Of a stretch of 64,000 bases of DNA, positions 61,744-64,000 are shown piece by piece. The stretch comes from Crocosphaera chwakensis CCY0110. GTDB lineage: Bacteria; Cyanobacteriota; Cyanobacteriia; Cyanobacteriales; Microcystaceae. Numbering within the stretch: position 1 is the stretch's first letter; every line of letters starts with the position of its first letter. The DNA is taken from assembly GCF_000169335.1 (NCBI RefSeq), contig NZ_AAXW01000003.1, positions 124,001 to 188,000 on the forward strand. Direction: 5' to 3'. The notes under the pieces are model-generated. The model made no database searches. It was not told where the DNA came from and saw nothing but the letters and a program-made list of their open reading frames with translations. The translations under genes and the position numbers were made by a program.

Positions 61744-64000
61744 ATCTTGTCCCCTGAAAACTTGGCGAGGGCGGTGTATGATCTGATTCGCTTTGCTGAT
61801 AGTATGCCCAAGGACGAACGGGAAACCGAGGCGATTGATGCAATGCGACTTCAGCGTATCCTCGATATTCTGGCAGAACATGAGGATATTGACTTTTCCC
61901 ATTACAAAGTTAGTACCCTGTCGCGGCGGATTAAGCATCGCTTGACCCTCTCCCAATATCGCAATTTAAATAATTATGTTCGTTTCCTCGAATCCTCGGA
62001 AGAGGAACAGCATAATCTACGTCAAGACTTGTTGATTGGGGCGACTTGTTTTTTCCGCGATCGCCCTATGTGGGATTACCTCGAAGCCCATGTCATTTCT
62101 GAGCTAGTGGAGAGAACCAGGGCGGGGGAACAACTGAAAGTGTGGGTGGCAGCCTGTGCCACGGGAGAAGAAGCCTACTCCTACGCCATGCTCTTGTATG
62201 AAGCCGTTGAGCGTAGCAACAAGTCGATTCGAGTCAAAATCTTCGCCACTGACCTCGATACCGAAGCCCTAGAAATTGCCTCCCGTGGAGTCTATCCTGA
62301 AGCCATTGTCAATGATGTGGATGCCGAACGCTTAGAGCGATACTTTACCAACAACGGCTCTCACTACAAAGTCAAGCGGATACTACGGGAAATGATGATC
62401 TTTGCCCCCCATGACTTAGTGAAAAATGCGGGATTTGCGCGGATGAGCTTGGTGAGTTGTCGCAATGTGCTGATCTATATGCAGCCTGCACTTCAGCAAC
62501 AAGTTCTGCGGTTGATGCAATTTGCCATCCTGCCCCAAGGGATTCTCGTGTTGGGGAGTTCGGAAACCTTGGGGGATGTTGCCGATGGCTTTCGTCCCCT
62601 TCAGGCGAAGTGGAAGATTTTTCGCAAGCGTGGGGATGTCTCGGTTTCGATTATGCCCATTGGTCGGCAGATGATGATTGCCCCGGTGTCCCAGACTATC
62701 CGCCCCCGCCTGCGTCGGAACCAAACGGATCAGCTTTTAGAAGAAGTCCTCAAGTATGCCTTTGTGCAACGCCCGATGACTTGTCTCCTGGTGAGTCAGG
62801 AGAACCAACTGCTGCGGGTCTTTTACAACTCAGCAGATTTACTTCAACTTCCCGTGGGGGAAGTGGACTTAGGGGTGACAGACTTGGTACATCCGACCCT
62901 GAAACTCCCCCTCTCCACCGCTCTGCACCGCGCCCGACGCGATTGTGAGCCTGTCCTGTTTACCGGACTCCACATTGACCGAGAGGATGAGGAGCTTAAT
63001 GTCAGCCTGCGGGTGGGGTGCAACCCCAATAATCCGGCTCTGGCAGACTACCTGATCGTCATTTTGGAAGTAGAAGGAATTTCCCCGAAGTCCGGTGCTG
63101 CCCTACGATTTGATGTTGATAGCGAAGCAGCCCAGCAGATTACGGAAATGGAATACGAACTGCAACAAACCCGCGAAAATCTGCAAATCACCATCGAAGA
63201 ACTCGAAACCGCTAACGAAGAACAACAGGCAACCAATGAGGAAATGCTGGCGGCCAATGAGGAGTTACAGGGAACCAATGAAGAACTGCAATCGGTAAAC
63301 GAAGAACTCTACACCGTCAACTCGGAGTATCAAAACAAAATCAATGAGTTGACCCAACTCAACGATGATATGAATAACCTCCTCCGCAGTACCAACATCG
63401 GGGTTGTCTTCTTAGATCGCCAGTTGAATATTCGCAAATTTACCCCCGCAGCCACCCGTGCCATTAACCTCAAACCCGCCGATATCGGTCGTCCTTTGGC
63501 TGATTTGACCAGTAAACTCGACTGTCCCGACCTATTGACCCTATTGCAGACGGTACTAGAAACCGAAAATGCTGAACAGCGAGAGGTGAATATTCCGTCG
63601 ACTGACGGAACCTTGCTGATGCAGATCAACCCCTACTGGCGCGAAGATGACACCAGTGATGGGATTGTTCTCAGCTTCATTGATATAGATGAACTCGAAA
63701 AGGTGCAACACCAACTGCATCAGGCAAATGCCATCCTCGAAAACCTCTATGCGACTTCTCCAGTTGGCTTGTGTTTGTATGATCATGAACTCAAGTTTGT
63801 GCGGATTAATCAATCCCTGGTGGAGAGTTACGGCTTAGAGGTTGAGGATGCACTGGGAAAAACCTCCTCAGAAGTTCTCCCTGAGCTCGGCAGACAAATT
63901 GAACCCCTGCTCCGTCAAGTCCTAGAAACCAATGCGCCCATTATAAGTATTGAACTGCGCGGTCGTACCCCTGCTGACCCAGCAGCAGAAAAGGTCTGGA
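61744..64000 (+). CDS. CheR-PAS part of the same fusion, 3' partial
   Basis: In the same frame as the CheB part. No start is needed if the stop is read through; otherwise a restart at ATG 61804 is possible. CheR N-terminal domain (FSHYKVSTLSRRIKHRL), then SAM-methyltransferase block GATCFFRDRPMWDYLEAH, WVAACATGEEAYSYAMLLYE, IFATDLDTEALEIASRGVYP and SLVSCRNVLIYMQPAL. A PAS-like domain (62740-63100), then a coiled coil (63140-63370, MEYELQQTRENLQITIEELE). Two more PAS domains follow (from about 63370 and 63730). Open to the window edge; a histidine kinase normally follows in this family. Confidence 0.88.
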   Translation, partial: MLSPENLARAVYDLIRFADSMPKDERETEAIDAMRLQRILDILAEHEDIDFSHYKVSTLSRRIKHRLTLSQYRNLNNYVRFLESSEEEQHNLRQDLLIGATCFFRDRPMWDYLEAHVISELVERTRAGEQLKVWVAACATGEEAYSYAMLLYEAVERSNKSIRVKIFATDLDTEALEIASRGVYPEAIVNDVDAERLERYFTNNGSHYKVKRILREMMIFAPHDLVKNAGFARMSLVSCRNVLIYMQPALQQQVLRLMQFAILPQGILVLGSSETLGDVADGFRPLQAKWKIFRKRGDVSVSIMPIGRQMMIAPVSQTIRPRLRRNQTDQLLEEVLKYAFVQRPMTCLLVSQENQLLRVFYNSADLLQLPVGEVDLGVTDLVHPTLKLPLSTALHRARRDCEPVLFTGLHIDREDEELNVSLRVGCNPNNPALADYLIVILEVEGISPKSGAALRFDVDSEAAQQITEMEYELQQTRENLQITIEELETANEEQQATNEEMLAANEELQGTNEELQSVNEELYTVNSEYQNKINELTQLNDDMNNLLRSTNIGVVFLDRQLNIRKFTPAATRAINLKPADIGRPLADLTSKLDCPDLLTLLQTVLETENAEQREVNIPSTDGTLLMQINPYWREDDTSDGIVLSFIDIDELEKVQHQLHQANAILENLYATSPVGLCLYDHELKFVRINQSLVESYGLEVEDALGKTSSEVLPELGRQIEPLLRQVLETNAPIISIELRGRTPADPAAEKVW

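Noticed and set aside
62457..62948. Open frames in other phases within the CheR region (also 62416-62724).
   Set aside because: GC-rich sequence opens spurious frames; the main frame carries all CheR motifs.

Overview
The window is a piece of an AT-rich chromosome from a unicellular, Crocosphaera/Cyanothece-type cyanobacterium. The evidence is a psb30 (ycf12) photosystem II gene, a CRR7-type gene, an EbsA-type gene, a GUN4 domain, four-ACT LysC, many GCGATCGC (HIP1) octamers, and a dense load of insertion sequences and decayed genes. No rRNA, tRNA or CRISPR array was seen.

Layout. 1-28.4 kb is mostly ordinary chromosome: a partial coiled-coil gene, lysC, a small DUF4258/DUF2283 pair, a decayed patch (4.5-5.3 kb), rlmB, mini-RNase III, a STAS anti-sigma antagonist, rimM, a Wza-like export protein, a SagB-type oxidoreductase, psb30, a sterol-desaturase/SDR fusion, small kinases, a PrxQ-like peroxiredoxin, the dnaJ-tusA-rsgA operon, acetyltransferases, a CofD-unrelated hydrolase, a cNMP-gated MscS channel and a two-RCK TrkA protein. 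28.4-38.3 kb is an IS graveyard: an IS701-type element with an internal deletion and a palindromic insert, an IS5-like element that cut a small membrane-protein gene, an IS66 element with perfect 8-bp target duplications, and an IS1 element inserted in the last codons of a RAYT gene. Between them lie a HEPN-like protein, HlyD and TolC-like pieces, an Imm17-like gene and a HicB-like/PIN toxin-antitoxin pair. 38.4-41.8 kb (minus strand) is a three-gene operon: ribbon-helix-helix regulator, a 179-aa unknown, and a large NACHT-GUN4 protein, with repeated motifs in its promoter region. 41.9-50.2 kb holds mixed housekeeping and unknown genes. 50.2-51.9 kb is a complete IS. 52.0-60.1 kb has DUF6335 plus a UbiA-like protein, a YvcK-type protein, CRR7, EbsA with its phosphotransacetylase-like neighbour, and ribokinase. 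The last 3 kb is a visibly GC-richer CheB-CheR-PAS gene carrying an in-frame stop.

How genes work together. dnaJ-tusA-rsgA and rlmB-mrnC are compact operons. The HlyD and TolC-like genes look like halves of an exporter now separated by IS66, an immunity-like gene and a toxin-antitoxin pair. The RHH/179-aa/NACHT-GUN4 operon is the best candidate for an undescribed system: an NLR-like STAND ATPase whose sensor end is a tetrapyrrole-binding GUN4 fold.

Limits: all calls come from reading sequence by eye. No database search was run, and starts and family names are judged from motifs.
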